A DNA stretch of 64,000 nt from Cellulomonas sp. URHE0023 (GTDB lineage Bacteria; Actinomycetota; Actinomycetes; Actinomycetales; Cellulomonadaceae), in NCBI RefSeq assembly GCF_000688475.1, contig NZ_JIAN01000011.1, forward strand, positions 1-64,000. The letters are read 5' to 3'. The notes below the pieces were generated by a model that was not told the DNA's origin, did no database searches, and saw nothing but the letters and a program-made list of their open reading frames with translations. The position numbers and the translations under genes are program-made. Below, piece after piece: positions 53,946-64,000 of the stretch; the stretch's first letter is position 1; each line of letters opens with the position of its first letter.

Positions 53946-54859
53946 TCATCGACATGCCGAACACGACCACCCGCGACGTCAACCGGCGGCTGCTCCGGGA
54001 GCGGGACGAGGGCGGCGCGATCGCGCTCGGCCGCGTGCTGACGCTCGTGGTCGTCGTCGGGGACCGTGATCCCGAGGAGGCGATCGAGGCGGCGAACGAC
54101 GCCAGCCGGGAGCACCCGTGCCGGGTCATCGTCATCGCGAACGACGTGGCCGACAAGGAGTCGAGCCTCGACGTCCAGATCCGGCTCGGCGGCGACGCGG
54201 GTGCCAGCGAGGTCCTGATCCTGCGCCCGTCCGGCGCGCTCGAGCGTCACCTCGACACGCTGCTGATCCCGCTCCTGCTCCCCGATGCACCGATCGTCGC
54301 CTGGTGGCCCTACGAGGTGCCGAAGAACGTGGCCGAGGACCCGATCGGTCGGATGGCGGCACGTCGCATCACGGACACCACGCAGGTGCTCCACCCGCTC
54401 GCCACCCTCAAGCAGCTCGCGGCGACCTACGTGGACGGTGACACGGACCTCGCCTGGACACGGGCGACGCTCTGGCGCGGTCTCATCGCGGCCACGCTCG
54501 ACCAGCCGCCGTTCGAGCCGGTGCACAAGGCCGTGGTCGTCGGGCAGGCCAACCACCCGTCCGTCGACCTCATCGCGGCGTGGCTCGCACAGTCCCTTCG
54601 GTGCCCGGTCGAGATCGAGCGCGTCACCGAGGCGCTCGCCATCACGCAGGTCCGGCTGGAGCGGACGTCCGGGCCGATCGTGCTCGACCGGCCCGACGGC
54701 AAGACCGCTGCACTGCACCAGCCGGAGCAGCCCGACCACCGCATCGCGCTGCCGATCCGCCAGCTGCGCGAGTGCTTGGCGGAGGAGCTGCGTCGGCTCG
54801 ACGCCGACGAGGTGTACGGCGAGGTGCTGCAGAAGGGACTTGCGAGGCTCCACGCGTGA
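53942..54859 (+). CDS. opcA: glucose-6-phosphate dehydrogenase assembly protein OpcA
   Basis: A 305-residue protein. The C-R-V-I-V-I-A-N-D-V strand, A-W-W-P-Y-E-V-P and D-T-T-Q-V-L-H-P-L segments are typical of OpcA, a non-catalytic partner of Zwf. It has no signal or metal motif. ATG 53942 overlaps zwf by four bases, and its TGA overlaps the pgl GTG (GTGA). Confidence 0.93.
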   Translation: MIIDMPNTTTRDVNRRLLRERDEGGAIALGRVLTLVVVVGDRDPEEAIEAANDASREHPCRVIVIANDVADKESSLDVQIRLGGDAGASEVLILRPSGALERHLDTLLIPLLLPDAPIVAWWPYEVPKNVAEDPIGRMAARRITDTTQVLHPLATLKQLAATYVDGDTDLAWTRATLWRGLIAATLDQPPFEPVHKAVVVGQANHPSVDLIAAWLAQSLRCPVEIERVTEALAITQVRLERTSGPIVLDRPDGKTAALHQPEQPDHRIALPIRQLRECLAEELRRLDADEVYGEVLQKGLARLHA

Positions 54860-56301
54860 CCGCACAGGTGTTCCCCGCGCACGGCCCACGCGACGTCATC
54901 GTCCACCCAGACCCCACCGTGCTCGCCGAGGCCGTTGCTGCGCGACTGCTCACACGTCTGGTCGACCTCCAGTCGCACCGGTCACCGCTGCACGTCGTCC
55001 TCACGGGCGGCACGGTCGGCATCGCGTCCCTGCGTGCCGTCGCCGCGAGCCCCGTGCGCGACGCGGTGGACTGGTCGGGCGTGCACCTGTGGTGGGGCGA
55101 CGAACGGTTCCTGCCGGACGGTGACGCCGACCGCAACGAGACGCAGGCTCGCGAGGCGCTCATCGACCCGCTCGGTGACGCGCTCCCCGCGTCGAACGTG
55201 CACCCCATGCCCGCGCTCAGCGACGAGGTCCCGACGCCTGAGGTGTCGGCCGAGCTGTATGCCACGGCCCTGGCCGAAGCGGGGGCACCCGCGTTCGACG
55301 TCCTGCTGCTCGGCATGGGTCCCGACGGCCACGTGGCGTCCCTGTTCCCCGGTCACGAGGCGCTCGGCGCCCAGTACGCGACCACGGTCGCGGTGCACGG
55401 CTCCCCCAAGCCGCCGCCCCTGCGGGTCTCCCTGACCTTCGAGGCCATCCGGCGTGCCCGGGAGGTCTGGGTCGTGGCTTCCGGCGCCGAGAAGGCCGAC
55501 GCGGTCGCGTCCGCACTCGGTGGCGCGTCGGTGACCGCGACGCCGGCTGCCGGTGCGCTGGGTCTCGAGCGGACGCTCTGGCTGGTCGACGCCGCCGCAA
55601 CAGCCGCTCTCGCCACGGCGGAGGCGCCGCCGGCAGCACCGGCGACCGACGTGTGGACCGCGGTCGACGACTACTTCGGGGTGCTCGTCCCGGAGGACGT
55701 CGCGCTGGTGGACACGCGGGCGAGCGCCGTCGCAGCGGGCCTGCCCGACATCGCCGTCGCCCCCAACCAGGGCAAGCTCCTGCACCTGCTCGCGCAGGCC
55801 GTCGGGGCGCGCCGGATCCTCGAGGTGGGAACGCTCGGCGGGTACAGCACCGTGTGGCTCGCCCGCGCCCTGCCCGTCGGCGGCTCCTTGACCACGCTCG
55901 AGATCTCGCCCGAGCACGCCGCCGTGGCATCGGACTCCCTGGTGCGTGCCGGTCTCGGTGACGTCGCCTCGGTGGTCGTCGGTCCCGCCGTCGACACGCT
56001 CGACCGGCTGATCGCCGAGGACACCGAACCCTTCGACCTCGTGTTCATCGACGCCGACAAGGAGTCGATCCCCGGCTACCTGGACCAGACGCTCGCGCTC
56101 ACCCGGCCCGGGTCGCTCGTGATCGTGGACAACGTCGTGCGCGGTGGCGGTGTCCTCGACCCGTCCCACCCCGACGCGCGCGTGCAGGGCGTGCGGACGA
56201 TGGTCGACCTGCTGACGTCGCACCCGCGCTACGACTCGACGGTCATCCAGACGGTCGGCGCCAAGGGCTACGACGGGTTCGCGCTCCTGCGCGTCCACTG
56301 A
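54856..56301 (+). CDS. pgl: 6-phosphogluconolactonase fused to an O-methyltransferase
   Basis: One open frame of 481 residues. Residues 1 to about 255 are 6-phosphogluconolactonase: V-L-T-G-G-T-V-G, W-W-G-D-E-R-F-L-P and L-G-M-G-P-D-G-H-V-A. A 20-residue Ala/Pro linker follows. Residues of about 275-481 are a class I SAM-dependent O-methyltransferase: E-V-G-T-L-G-G-Y-S-T, D-L-V-F-I-D-A-D-K-E and I-V-D-N-V-V-R-G-G-G-V. Family members are normally two proteins. No stop or clear internal start with a ribosome site separates them, although a GTG exists at D-V-W. GTG 54856 overlaps opcA. The methyl acceptor is unknown. Confidence 0.9.
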   Translation: MTAQVFPAHGPRDVIVHPDPTVLAEAVAARLLTRLVDLQSHRSPLHVVLTGGTVGIASLRAVAASPVRDAVDWSGVHLWWGDERFLPDGDADRNETQAREALIDPLGDALPASNVHPMPALSDEVPTPEVSAELYATALAEAGAPAFDVLLLGMGPDGHVASLFPGHEALGAQYATTVAVHGSPKPPPLRVSLTFEAIRRAREVWVVASGAEKADAVASALGGASVTATPAAGALGLERTLWLVDAAATAALATAEAPPAAPATDVWTAVDDYFGVLVPEDVALVDTRASAVAAGLPDIAVAPNQGKLLHLLAQAVGARRILEVGTLGGYSTVWLARALPVGGSLTTLEISPEHAAVASDSLVRAGLGDVASVVVGPAVDTLDRLIAEDTEPFDLVFIDADKESIPGYLDQTLALTRPGSLVIVDNVVRGGGVLDPSHPDARVQGVRTMVDLLTSHPRYDSTVIQTVGAKGYDGFALLRVH

Positions 56302-56313
56302 GCGCACCCGGCA

Positions 56314-56354
56314 CGTCGAAGGGCCCCGCACCATCGGTGCGGGGCCCTTCGACG
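56314..56354. terminator. bidirectional 19-bp hairpin terminator
   Basis: A perfect inverted repeat, with 19-bp arms around the loop ATC. The left arm begins CGTCGAAGGGCCCC. It lies 13 bases after the pgl stop and 20 bases before the end of the convergent rbpA gene. It can serve both strands. No T-tract. Confidence 0.85.
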
Positions 56355-56373
56355 ACATCGTGAACCGTTGCGG

Positions 56374-56721
56374 TCATCCGCCGCGCTTCGCCCGCAGCGC
56401 CGCCAGCGCCTCGTCGAGGATCGCGGCGCCGTCCTCATCGGACCGCCGCTCCTTCACGTAGGCCAGGTGCGTCTTGTACGGCTCGTTCTTGCTGGGCGAC
56501 GGCGGGTTGGCCTGGTCCTGGCCGGCCGGGAAGCCGCAGCGCGGGCAGTCCCACGTGGGAGGGGCCTCGAGCGCCGCCTCCTCAGCGAAGCTCGGACGCG
56601 TCTCATGACCGTTGGCGCACCAGTAGGACACCCAGACGCGGGGAGCGGTGTCGCCACGCTCCGCCTCGCCCATGGGACCGGCTCCGACTCGCGACCCCCT
56701 GATCGCACTTCCGCTCGCCAT
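56374..56721 (-). CDS. rbpA: RNA polymerase-binding protein RbpA
   Basis: A 115-residue actinobacterial transcription factor that binds sigma and RNA polymerase. The N-terminal R-G-S-R-V-G region and the C-terminal sigma-interaction part (K-T-H-L-A-Y-V-K-E-R-R-S, A-I-L-D-E-A-L) are present. C-A-N-G-H-E and C-P-R-C-G give the Cys-His-Cys-Cys zinc site, as in Streptomyces RbpA. It is convergent with the pentose-phosphate operon. Confidence 0.93.
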   Translation of the reverse strand: MASGSAIRGSRVGAGPMGEAERGDTAPRVWVSYWCANGHETRPSFAEEAALEAPPTWDCPRCGFPAGQDQANPPSPSKNEPYKTHLAYVKERRSDEDGAAILDEALAALRAKRGG

Positions 56722-56732
56722 CGCCGACCGCC

Positions 56733-56975
56733 TCAGACCGTCTTCTCGAGCAACCCGAGAAGGATGATGATGACCGTCCAGACCAGCGCCGTCCCGACCG
56801 TGATCCGGTTGAGGTTGCGCTCCGCAACGCCTGAGCTGCCGGCACTGCTCGTGATGCCGCCGCCGAACATGTCCGACAGGCCTCCGCCCTTGCCCTTGTG
56901 CAGCAGGACGAGCGGGATGAGCAAGAGGCTGGTGAGAACCAGCAGCACCTGAAGGGCGATACGCAAGGCGTCCAC
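56733..56975 (-). CDS. secG: preprotein translocase subunit SecG
   Basis: An 80-residue protein with two membrane helices (about 5-22 and 58-76) joined by the conserved L-H-K-G-K-G-G-G-L-S-D-M-F-G-G loop. It assists SecYEG. The GTG at 56975 is the start. The tpiA-secG order is the standard one, and a hairpin lies between them. Confidence 0.94.
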   Translation of the reverse strand: MDALRIALQVLLVLTSLLLIPLVLLHKGKGGGLSDMFGGGITSSAGSSGVAERNLNRITVGTALVWTVIIILLGLLEKTV

Positions 56976-57089
56976 GTCTGTGTCGGTTCCTTACTGGGAG
57001 GGCACGTCACGAGCCGATTGGGCCCGGCAACGCTGCGGTTGACCGCGGTACAGGGTAGGCGACGAGCGGCCGCAAAGCCACCATGCAAC

Positions 57090-57129
57090 GGACCGGGTCC
57101 CGCCCGACGAATCGGACGGGACCCGGTCC
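57090..57129 (-). terminator. hairpin after tpiA
   Basis: An 18-bp stem with one mismatch around CGAA, starting GGACCGGGTCCCG. It lies 7 bases beyond the tpiA stop on the minus strand and upstream of secG. It may partly separate the glycolytic genes from secG. Confidence 0.75.
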
Positions 57130-57136
57130 GCGGATG

Positions 57137-57931
57137 TCAGAGACCGACCGAGTGCGACTGGTAGCGGGCGATCGCGGCGAACTCGTCCGGGTCGAGGCTC
57201 GCGCCGCCGACCAGGGCACCGTCGACGTCCGGCTTGGCCATGATCGACGCCACGTTGGACGACTTCACGGAACCGCCGTACAGGACGCGGACCGCGTCGG
57301 CCGTCTCGGCGTCGTAGAGCTCGGCGATGCGGGACCGGATGGCCTCGCACAGCTCCTGCGCGTCCTCGGGCGTGGCGGTCTCGCCGGTGCCGATGGCCCA
57401 GACGGGCTCGTAGGCGACGACGATCGTCTTGACCTGCTCCGCCGTGAGGCCGGCCAGCGCACCGTCGAGCTGCGCGAGGGTGTGCGGGACGTGCTCGCCG
57501 GCCTTGCGGACCTCGAGGACCTCACCGACGCACAGGATCGGGACGATGCCCGAGGCGAGCGCGTTGAGCACCTTCTTGTTGATGAGCTCGTCGGACTCGT
57601 TGTGGTACTGACGACGCTCCGAGTGGCCGACCGCGACGTACGTGACGCCGAGCTTGGCCAGGAACGCCGGCGAGATCTCACCGGTGTAGGCACCCGACTG
57701 GTACGCCGAGACGTCCTGCGCGCCGTAGACGAGCTCGAGCTTGTCGGCGTCGACCAGCGTCTGCACGCTGCGCAGGTCGGTGAAGGGCGGGAGAACCGCG
57801 ACCTCGACCTTGGAGAAGTCGTGCTTGCCGTCGCGCAGCGCCCACGCGAGCTTCTGCACGGTGTGCGTGGCCTGGTGGTGGTCCAGGTTCATCTTCCAGT
57901 TGCCCGCCATCAGCGGGATGCGAGTCGCCAC
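57137..57931 (-). CDS. tpiA: triosephosphate isomerase
   Basis: A 264-residue TIM barrel. G-N-W-K-M-N supplies Asn and Lys, V-G-H-S-E-R-R the electrophilic His, and [11 protein letters not shown] the catalytic Glu and flexible loop; Y-G-G-S-V binds phosphate. The start is GTG 57931, two bases after the pgk stop. It interconverts dihydroxyacetone phosphate and glyceraldehyde 3-phosphate. Confidence 0.97.
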   Translation of the reverse strand: MATRIPLMAGNWKMNLDHHQATHTVQKLAWALRDGKHDFSKVEVAVLPPFTDLRSVQTLVDADKLELVYGAQDVSAYQSGAYTGEISPAFLAKLGVTYVAVGHSERRQYHNESDELINKKVLNALASGIVPILCVGEVLEVRKAGEHVPHTLAQLDGALAGLTAEQVKTIVVAYEPVWAIGTGETATPEDAQELCEAIRSRIAELYDAETADAVRVLYGGSVKSSNVASIMAKPDVDGALVGGASLDPDEFAAIARYQSHSVGL

Positions 57932-57933
57932 GA

Positions 57934-59133
57934 TCAGTCCTCCAGAACCGCGATGCCGGGGAGCGTCTTGCCCTCGAGGAACTCGAGGCTCGCGCCACCA
58001 CCGGTCGAGATGTGTCCGAACCCGGCCTCGTCGAAGCCGAGCGTCCGCACGGCCGCGGCGGAGTCGCCACCGCCGACGATGGTGAAGCCGCCGTTGGTGC
58101 CGGCGTCGATCAGGGCCTGCGCGACCGCGCGGGTTCCGCCCGAGAACGCCTCGAACTCGAACACGCCTGCCGGACCGTTCCAGACGACCGTCTTGGCGTC
58201 CACGATCTTGCTCGCGAACAGCGCGCTCGACTCGGGACCGATGTCCAGACCGATCTTGCCGTCCGGGATGGCGTCCGCTGCGACGACGAGCGCCGGCGAG
58301 TCCGCCTTGAACTCATCAGCGACGACGATGTCCGTGGGCAGGACGATCTCGACGCCGGCCGCCTCGGCCTGTGCCAGGTAGCCCTTGACGGTCTCGATCT
58401 GGTCCTGCTCGAGCAGCGAGTTGCCCACCGAGTAGCCCTTGGCCGCGAGGAACGTGAACAGCATCCCGCCGCCGATGAGCAGACGGTCGGCCTTGGTCAG
58501 CAGGTTCGCGATGACGCCGAGCTTGTCCGACACCTTCGAGCCGCCGAGCACCACCACGTAGGGACGCGCGGGGTCGTCGGTCGCCTTGCGCAGGGACGCG
58601 ACCTCCTTGAGGACCAGCTTGCCGACCGCGTGCGGGAGCACGAGCGCGACGTCGTACACCGACGCCTGCTTGCGGTGCACTACGCCGAAGCCGTCGGACA
58701 CGTACGCGTCCGCAAGAGCCGCGAGCTCGGCGGCCAGCTCGGCACGCTCGGCGTCGACCTTGGACGTCTCGCGCGCGTCGAACCGGATGTTCTCGAGCAG
58801 CGCGATCTCGCCGTCCTGCAGTGCCGCGACCGTGGCCTTGGCGGACTCGCCAACGACGTCCTCGGCGAGTGCGACCGGCTGGCCGAGCAGCTCGGACAGA
58901 CGCTCGGCGACGGGCTTGAGCGAGTACTTGTCCTCGGGCGCACCCTTAGGGCGGCCGAGGTGCGCGGTCACGACGACACGCGCGCCGGCGGACAGCAGCG
59001 CCTGCAGCGTCGGCAGCGCCGCGCGGACGCGGCCGTCGTCGGTGATGGTCGTCCCGTCGAGCGGCACGTTGAAGTCGGATCGGACGAGCACGCGCTTGCC
59101 GCGCAGGTCTCCGAGGTCCTCGATGGTCTTCAT
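57934..59133 (-). CDS. pgk: phosphoglycerate kinase
   Basis: A 399-residue two-domain kinase. R-S-D-F-N-V-P-L is the 3-phosphoglycerate site, L-G-G-S-K-V-S-D-K and G-G-G-D-S-A-A-A-V are ATP-domain motifs, and A-H-L-G-R-P-K-G is conserved. ATG 59133 follows GGAGC. It lies 116 bases after gap and 2 bases before tpiA. Confidence 0.97.
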   Translation of the reverse strand: MKTIEDLGDLRGKRVLVRSDFNVPLDGTTITDDGRVRAALPTLQALLSAGARVVVTAHLGRPKGAPEDKYSLKPVAERLSELLGQPVALAEDVVGESAKATVAALQDGEIALLENIRFDARETSKVDAERAELAAELAALADAYVSDGFGVVHRKQASVYDVALVLPHAVGKLVLKEVASLRKATDDPARPYVVVLGGSKVSDKLGVIANLLTKADRLLIGGGMLFTFLAAKGYSVGNSLLEQDQIETVKGYLAQAEAAGVEIVLPTDIVVADEFKADSPALVVAADAIPDGKIGLDIGPESSALFASKIVDAKTVVWNGPAGVFEFEAFSGGTRAVAQALIDAGTNGGFTIVGGGDSAAAVRTLGFDEAGFGHISTGGGASLEFLEGKTLPGIAVLED

Positions 59134-59249
59134 GGGGCTCCTAGCAGAAGGTGAGCAGGGGTGAACACAGCAACGTCCGCGCGGTCCGGGCCCGTGAGGA
59201 CCCGGACGCACGCGGACGTATGACCGTCACTGCAGCAGCAGCGGAAACG

Positions 59250-60467
<1,218 letters not shown>

Positions 60468-61448
60468 TCAGAGATCGAGGAGATCCGGGCTCAGCCCAGC
60501 CTCCGTGTCGGGGATGCCCAGGTCAGCCGCCCGCTTGTCCGCGGTAGCGAGCAGTCGCCGGATCCGTCCGGCCACCGCGTCCTTGGTCAGTGGCGGCACG
60601 GCGAGCTTGCCCAGCTCCTCGAGCGACGCCTCCTTGTGCGCGAGCCGCAGCTCACCGGCCTCGCGCAGGTGCTCGGGCAGCTCGTCACCCAGGATCTCGA
60701 ACGCCCGCTCGACGCGCGCTCCGGCCGCCACAGCGGCCCGGGCCGAGCGCCGAAGGTTCGCGTCGTCGAAGTTGGCCAGCCGGTTGGCCGTGCCACGCAC
60801 CTCGCGCCGGACGCGTCGCTCCTCCCAGAGCAGCATCGTCTCGTGCGCCCCCAGCCGTGCCAGCATCGCGCTGATCGCGTCACCGTCCCGGATCACCACC
60901 CGGTCGACCCCACGCACCTCGCGGGCCTTGGCCGCGATCCCGAGCCGACGCGCAGCACCGACGAGGGCCAGCGCGGCCTCCGGGCCGGGGCAGGTCACCT
61001 CGAGGGCCGACGAGCGTCCCGGCTCGGTCAGCGAGCCGTGCGCGAGGAACGCCCCACGCCAGGCCGCCTCGGCCTCGGCCACGCCGGCAGACACCACCTG
61101 GGGCGGCAGGCCGCGCACGGGCCGACCCCGGTTGTCGAGCAGGCCCGTCTGCCGAGCGAGCGACTCGCCGTCCTTGACCACCCGCACGACGTACCTGCTG
61201 CCGCGACGCAGGCCACCGCCGGACACGACGATGATCTCGCTCTCGTGCCCGTAGACCTCCGAGATCGCCTGCCGGAGCCGGCGGGCCGCGATGCCCGTGT
61301 CCAGCTCCGCCTCGATGACGATCCGCCCCGAGATGATGTGCAAGCCCCCAGCGAACCTCAGGGTGGCCGAGACCTCGGCCTTCCGTGAGGACGTCTTGTC
61401 CACCTTCAGACGGGCGAGCTCGTCCTTCACCTGTGCCGTCAACGCCAT
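60468..61448 (-). CDS. whiA: sporulation/cell-division regulator WhiA
   Basis: A 326-residue DNA-binding protein. The N-terminal half has a degenerate LAGLIDADG homing-endonuclease fold (G-A-F-L-A-H-G-S-L is the core helix), and the C-terminal part is a helix-turn-helix ([18 protein letters not shown]). In actinobacteria it controls division and sporulation genes with WhiB. The uvrC-rapZ-yvcK-whiA order is highly conserved. Confidence 0.95.
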   Translation of the reverse strand: MALTAQVKDELARLKVDKTSSRKAEVSATLRFAGGLHIISGRIVIEAELDTGIAARRLRQAISEVYGHESEIIVVSGGGLRRGSRYVVRVVKDGESLARQTGLLDNRGRPVRGLPPQVVSAGVAEAEAAWRGAFLAHGSLTEPGRSSALEVTCPGPEAALALVGAARRLGIAAKAREVRGVDRVVIRDGDAISAMLARLGAHETMLLWEERRVRREVRGTANRLANFDDANLRRSARAAVAAGARVERAFEILGDELPEHLREAGELRLAHKEASLEELGKLAVPPLTKDAVAGRIRRLLATADKRAADLGIPDTEAGLSPDLLDL

Positions 61449-61496
61449 GGCTGCATCCTGCCATCCAGGGCACCTGTCCGGGACCGCACCTTCGAG

Positions 61497-62489
61497 CTAA
61501 CTCGACTGCCCTGCCCGCGTACCCACGTCCCCGAGAAAGCCGTCGACGACGTCCGAGTACGCACTGGCAAGACGCAGCGGGTCGTGCCGTGGGGTCCCGT
61601 CCCCGCGGCTCACCTGACGCAGCAGGAGCCGCGCGCCGAGGTCGGCGGTGCGCGCAGCCAGCGCCGACACGTCCTCGACGGCCGTGGGATCGGCCACGAC
61701 GGCGTCCACCGACAGCTCGGGCGCATGCAACTGCAGCACCTGCAGGTAGTCCTCCGCACGCATGCCCGCCGTCTCACCCGACTCACCCGACGCGAGGTTG
61801 AGCGTGAGGATCGTCCGCGCCGTCGTTCGCCCGAGTGCCTCCCGCAGGCTCGGGACGAGCAGGTGCGGCAGCACCGACGTGTACCAGGAACCGGGTCCCA
61901 AGACGATCCAGTCGGCCCCCTCGATCGCGGCGACCGCCTCCGGGCACGCCGGCGGGTCGGCCGGCTCCAGACGCAGCGACTCGATCGTGCCGCTCGTCAC
62001 TGCGACGGCGCTCTGCCCGACGACGAGCGACCGACGGCCCGCCTCGTCGAGCACGTCGGCCTCGATCCGCAGGGGCACAGACGCCATCGGCAGCACTCGG
62101 CCGCGGGCACCGAGCAGCCGACCGACCCAGTCCAGACCCTCGACGGTGTCGCCCAGCTGCTCCCACAGCGCGACGATCAGCAGGTTGCCCACAGCGTGCT
62201 GGTCGAGGTCGCCCGACGACCGGAACCGGTGCTGGAGCAGGTCACGCCAGGTGCGGCCCCACTCGGAGTCGTCGCACAGCGCAGCAAGGGCCATGCGCAG
62301 GTCCCCCGGCGGCAGCACGCCGAGCTCCTCGCGCAGACGTCCCGACGATCCGCCGTCGTCGGCGACCGTGACGACCGCGGTGATGCGGTCCGTCATCAGC
62401 CGGAGCGCGGACAGTGAGGCCGAGAGCCCATGACCGCCACCCAGGGCTACGACGGCCGGACCCGCCCCCCGCTCTCCTGGGGCCCTCAT
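61497..62489 (-). CDS. yvcK: gluconeogenesis factor YvcK-like protein
   Basis: A 330-residue CofD-like Rossmann protein that binds UDP-sugars. A-L-G-G-G-H-G-L-S-A-S-L, T-V-A-D-D-G-G-S-S-G-R-L-R and L-G-P-G-S-W-Y-T-S-V-L-P are its signatures. It is linked to cell-wall and carbon-source homeostasis. Its ATG overlaps the rapZ stop by four bases. Confidence 0.93.
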   Translation of the reverse strand: MRAPGERGAGPAVVALGGGHGLSASLSALRLMTDRITAVVTVADDGGSSGRLREELGVLPPGDLRMALAALCDDSEWGRTWRDLLQHRFRSSGDLDQHAVGNLLIVALWEQLGDTVEGLDWVGRLLGARGRVLPMASVPLRIEADVLDEAGRRSLVVGQSAVAVTSGTIESLRLEPADPPACPEAVAAIEGADWIVLGPGSWYTSVLPHLLVPSLREALGRTTARTILTLNLASGESGETAGMRAEDYLQVLQLHAPELSVDAVVADPTAVEDVSALAARTADLGARLLLRQVSRGDGTPRHDPLRLASAYSDVVDGFLGDVGTRAGQSS

Positions 62490-63430
62490 TCCTTGCCGAG
62501 GTCACGTGCGCTGACAGCCACGTGGTGACCCTGGTCTCGCAGGCGTGCCCCGATCGCCTCGCTGATCGCGACCGAACGATGCTTGCCGCCCGTGCACCCG
62601 ACCGCGATCGTCACGTAGCGCTTCTCCTCGTTCAGGTACCCGGCGAGAACGGGCTCGAGGGCCGCCACGTACCGGTCGACGAAGGTCACCGCCCCGGGCA
62701 GGCCGAGCACGTAGTCGCGCACCGGTGCGTCTCTGCCGGTCAGGTGGCGCAGCTCGGTGATCCAGTACGGGTTCGACAGGAACCGGACGTCGACCACGTG
62801 GTCCGAGTCGAGCGGCACACCGTACTTGAAGCCGAACGACACCACGGAGACCTGCAGCACGTCCTCGCCGGCGGTCGCCACGACGGCCCGTACCTCACGG
62901 GCCAGGTCGTGGACGTTGAGCTCAGAGGTGTCGATCAGGGTGTCAGCGCGTTCTCGCAGGTCGGTGAGTGCGGCGCGCTCCGCTGCGATGCCGTCGAGGA
63001 TCCTGCCGGCGCCCTGGAGCGGGTGTGGTCTACGGACCTGCTCGAACCGGCGCACGAGGACCTCGTCAGAGGCATCGAGGAACAGGATCCGCGAGTCGAC
63101 GCCGGAGGCACGCAGGCTCTCGAGCACCGGTGCGAGGTCACGGAAGAACTCGCGCCCGCGGACGTCGATCACGGCCGCCAGTCGCTGCGCGCGCCCCCCG
63201 GCGGCCCCGCTCGTCAGCATCCCGACGAGGTGGGTGAGCATCTGCGCGGGGAGGTTGTCGATGACGTACCAGTCGAGGTCCTCGAGCACGGCGGCGGCCC
63301 GGGACCGGCCTGCGCCTGACATCCCCGTGATGATCAGGACCTGAGGCTGCACGAGGTACGGCGCCTCGGTCGCTGCCTCGAGCGCGGGGATTCCGGACGG
63401 CACCGTGATCGGCGAGGGCTCGTCGTTCAT
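62486..63430 (-). CDS. rapZ: RNase adapter RapZ-like nucleotide-binding protein
   Basis: A 314-residue P-loop protein. The Walker A reads G-M-S-G-A-G-R-S, with Arg in the Lys position as is usual in actinobacterial members. F-G-F-K-Y-G and [10 protein letters not shown] are C-terminal signatures. In enterobacteria RapZ controls glucosamine-6-phosphate synthesis; the actinobacterial role is less clear. It overlaps yvcK and uvrC by four bases each. Confidence 0.93.
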   Translation of the reverse strand: MNDEPSPITVPSGIPALEAATEAPYLVQPQVLIITGMSGAGRSRAAAVLEDLDWYVIDNLPAQMLTHLVGMLTSGAAGGRAQRLAAVIDVRGREFFRDLAPVLESLRASGVDSRILFLDASDEVLVRRFEQVRRPHPLQGAGRILDGIAAERAALTDLRERADTLIDTSELNVHDLAREVRAVVATAGEDVLQVSVVSFGFKYGVPLDSDHVVDVRFLSNPYWITELRHLTGRDAPVRDYVLGLPGAVTFVDRYVAALEPVLAGYLNEEKRYVTIAVGCTGGKHRSVAISEAIGARLRDQGHHVAVSARDLGKE

Positions 63431-64000
63431 GCGTCAAGCATGCCAGCCGACGCGCCGACCTGGTCCGACGCGCCCACGTCGCCCGACGCGCCCACGCGGT
63501 CCGACGCACCCACGCGGTCCGACGCACCCACGTGGTCCGACGCACCCGATTCCGCGGTGCCCGGGTCGAGCACCGGGTTGAGTGCGGCCACGACCGCCGC
63601 GGCGGTCCGGTCGCCCATGCCCTGGACCGACGCGATCTCCTCGACCGACGCAGCACGCATGCGCTTGACCGAACCGAAGTGGCGCAGCAGGGCGGCCTGT
63701 CGCGCCGGACCCAGTCCCGGGATCTCGTCCAGCGCGGAGGTCGTCATGCCCTTGCTGCGGCGCTTGCGGTGAGCCGTGATGGCGAAGCGGTGCGCCTCGT
63801 CGCGCAGCCTCTGCAACAGGTACAGGCCCTCGGACGAGCGCTCCAGGATGACCGGGTAGTCGTCGCCCGGCAGCCAGACCTCCTCCAGCCGCTTCGCCAG
63901 CCCGCACAGGGCGACGTCGTCGATGCCGAGCTCGGCCATGGCCGCGGCGGCAGCAGCGACCTGGGGCGGACCGCCGTCCACGACCACGAGGTTGGGCGGG
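63427..64000 (-). CDS. uvrC: excinuclease ABC subunit C, C-terminal part (5' end outside window)
   Basis: The visible 190 residues cover the end of the RNase H-like nuclease domain (V-V-D-G-G-P-P-Q-V) and the helix-hairpin-helix pair ([25 protein letters not shown]). UvrC makes both incisions in nucleotide excision repair. The tail after residue 140 is unusual: G-A-S-D-R-V-type hexapeptides repeated about five times, encoded by near-identical 18-bp units. Confidence 0.95.
   Translation of the reverse strand, partial: PPNLVVVDGGPPQVAAAAAAMAELGIDDVALCGLAKRLEEVWLPGDDYPVILERSSEGLYLLQRLRDEAHRFAITAHRKRRSKGMTTSALDEIPGLGPARQAALLRHFGSVKRMRAASVEEIASVQGMGDRTAAAVVAALNPVLDPGTAESGASDHVGASDRVGASDRVGASGDVGASDQVGASAGMLDA
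63452..63545. repeat. 18-bp tandem repeats in the uvrC 3' end
   Basis: About five copies of an 18-bp unit of the form TCCGACGCACCCACGCGG, with small changes. In frame they give [12 protein letters not shown] and G-A-S-G-D-V repeats on the minus strand. Length may vary between strains. Confidence 0.85.

Overview
The window comes from a high-GC actinobacterium. A Cellulomonas-like member of the Micrococcales is my best inference, from the base composition, a secreted family-53 galactanase, a zinc-site RbpA, OpcA and WhiA, and the gene order uvrC-rapZ-yvcK-whiA-gap-pgk-tpiA-secG. No species can be named from sequence alone.

Layout. (1) 1-8.7 kb: chromosomal stress and metabolic genes. These are a ferritin-like fragment, a DUF2231 membrane protein, a histidine phosphatase overlapping NAD(P)HX dehydratase, a phosphoesterase, a molybdopterin oxidoreductase without its usual N-terminal Fe-S cysteines, a short-chain dehydrogenase and a galactanase. 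(2) 8.8-18.6 kb: a decaying accessory zone. It holds an inositol-phosphatase-like gene and a CBS-GGDEF gene among remnants: a gene broken by a 23-bp tandem duplication, a PstS-like fragment, an alpha/beta hydrolase with an in-frame amber stop, and an IS21 end. It also carries a TIR-like effector candidate, a multi-TM protein and a DUF6650-like protein. (3) 18.6-37.9 kb: a tandem array of integrative elements at the 3' end of tRNA-Pro(GGG). The 35-bp tRNA-derived core occurs at 37.87, 32.86, 30.61, 26.75 and, degenerate, 18.58 kb, with remnant arms at 11.8 and 13.65 kb. Only the element next to the tRNA keeps both excisionase and integrase. Cargo includes an RHS toxin/immunity remnant, a large secreted protein, a truncated DUF1023 hydrolase, an AfsR-like regulator, a CPBP protease and a lipoprotein. 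(4) 38-64 kb: conserved housekeeping genes. They cover der-plsC-cmk-tyrA-rluB-scpB-scpA-parA-xerD-ctaB, then divergently tkt-tal-zwf-opcA-pgl, and then, on the minus strand, rbpA, secG, lower glycolysis and whiA-yvcK-rapZ-uvrC.

How the parts work together. The tkt-tal-zwf-opcA-pgl run is one translationally coupled pentose-phosphate operon, and its last gene is fused in frame to an O-methyltransferase. Gap, Pgk and TpiA form the lower glycolytic unit. The scp/par/xer block serves chromosome segregation. Repeated integration at one tRNA, with successive loss of int and xis, appears to have locked toxin and candidate defence cargo in place. That array is the most unusual part of the window.
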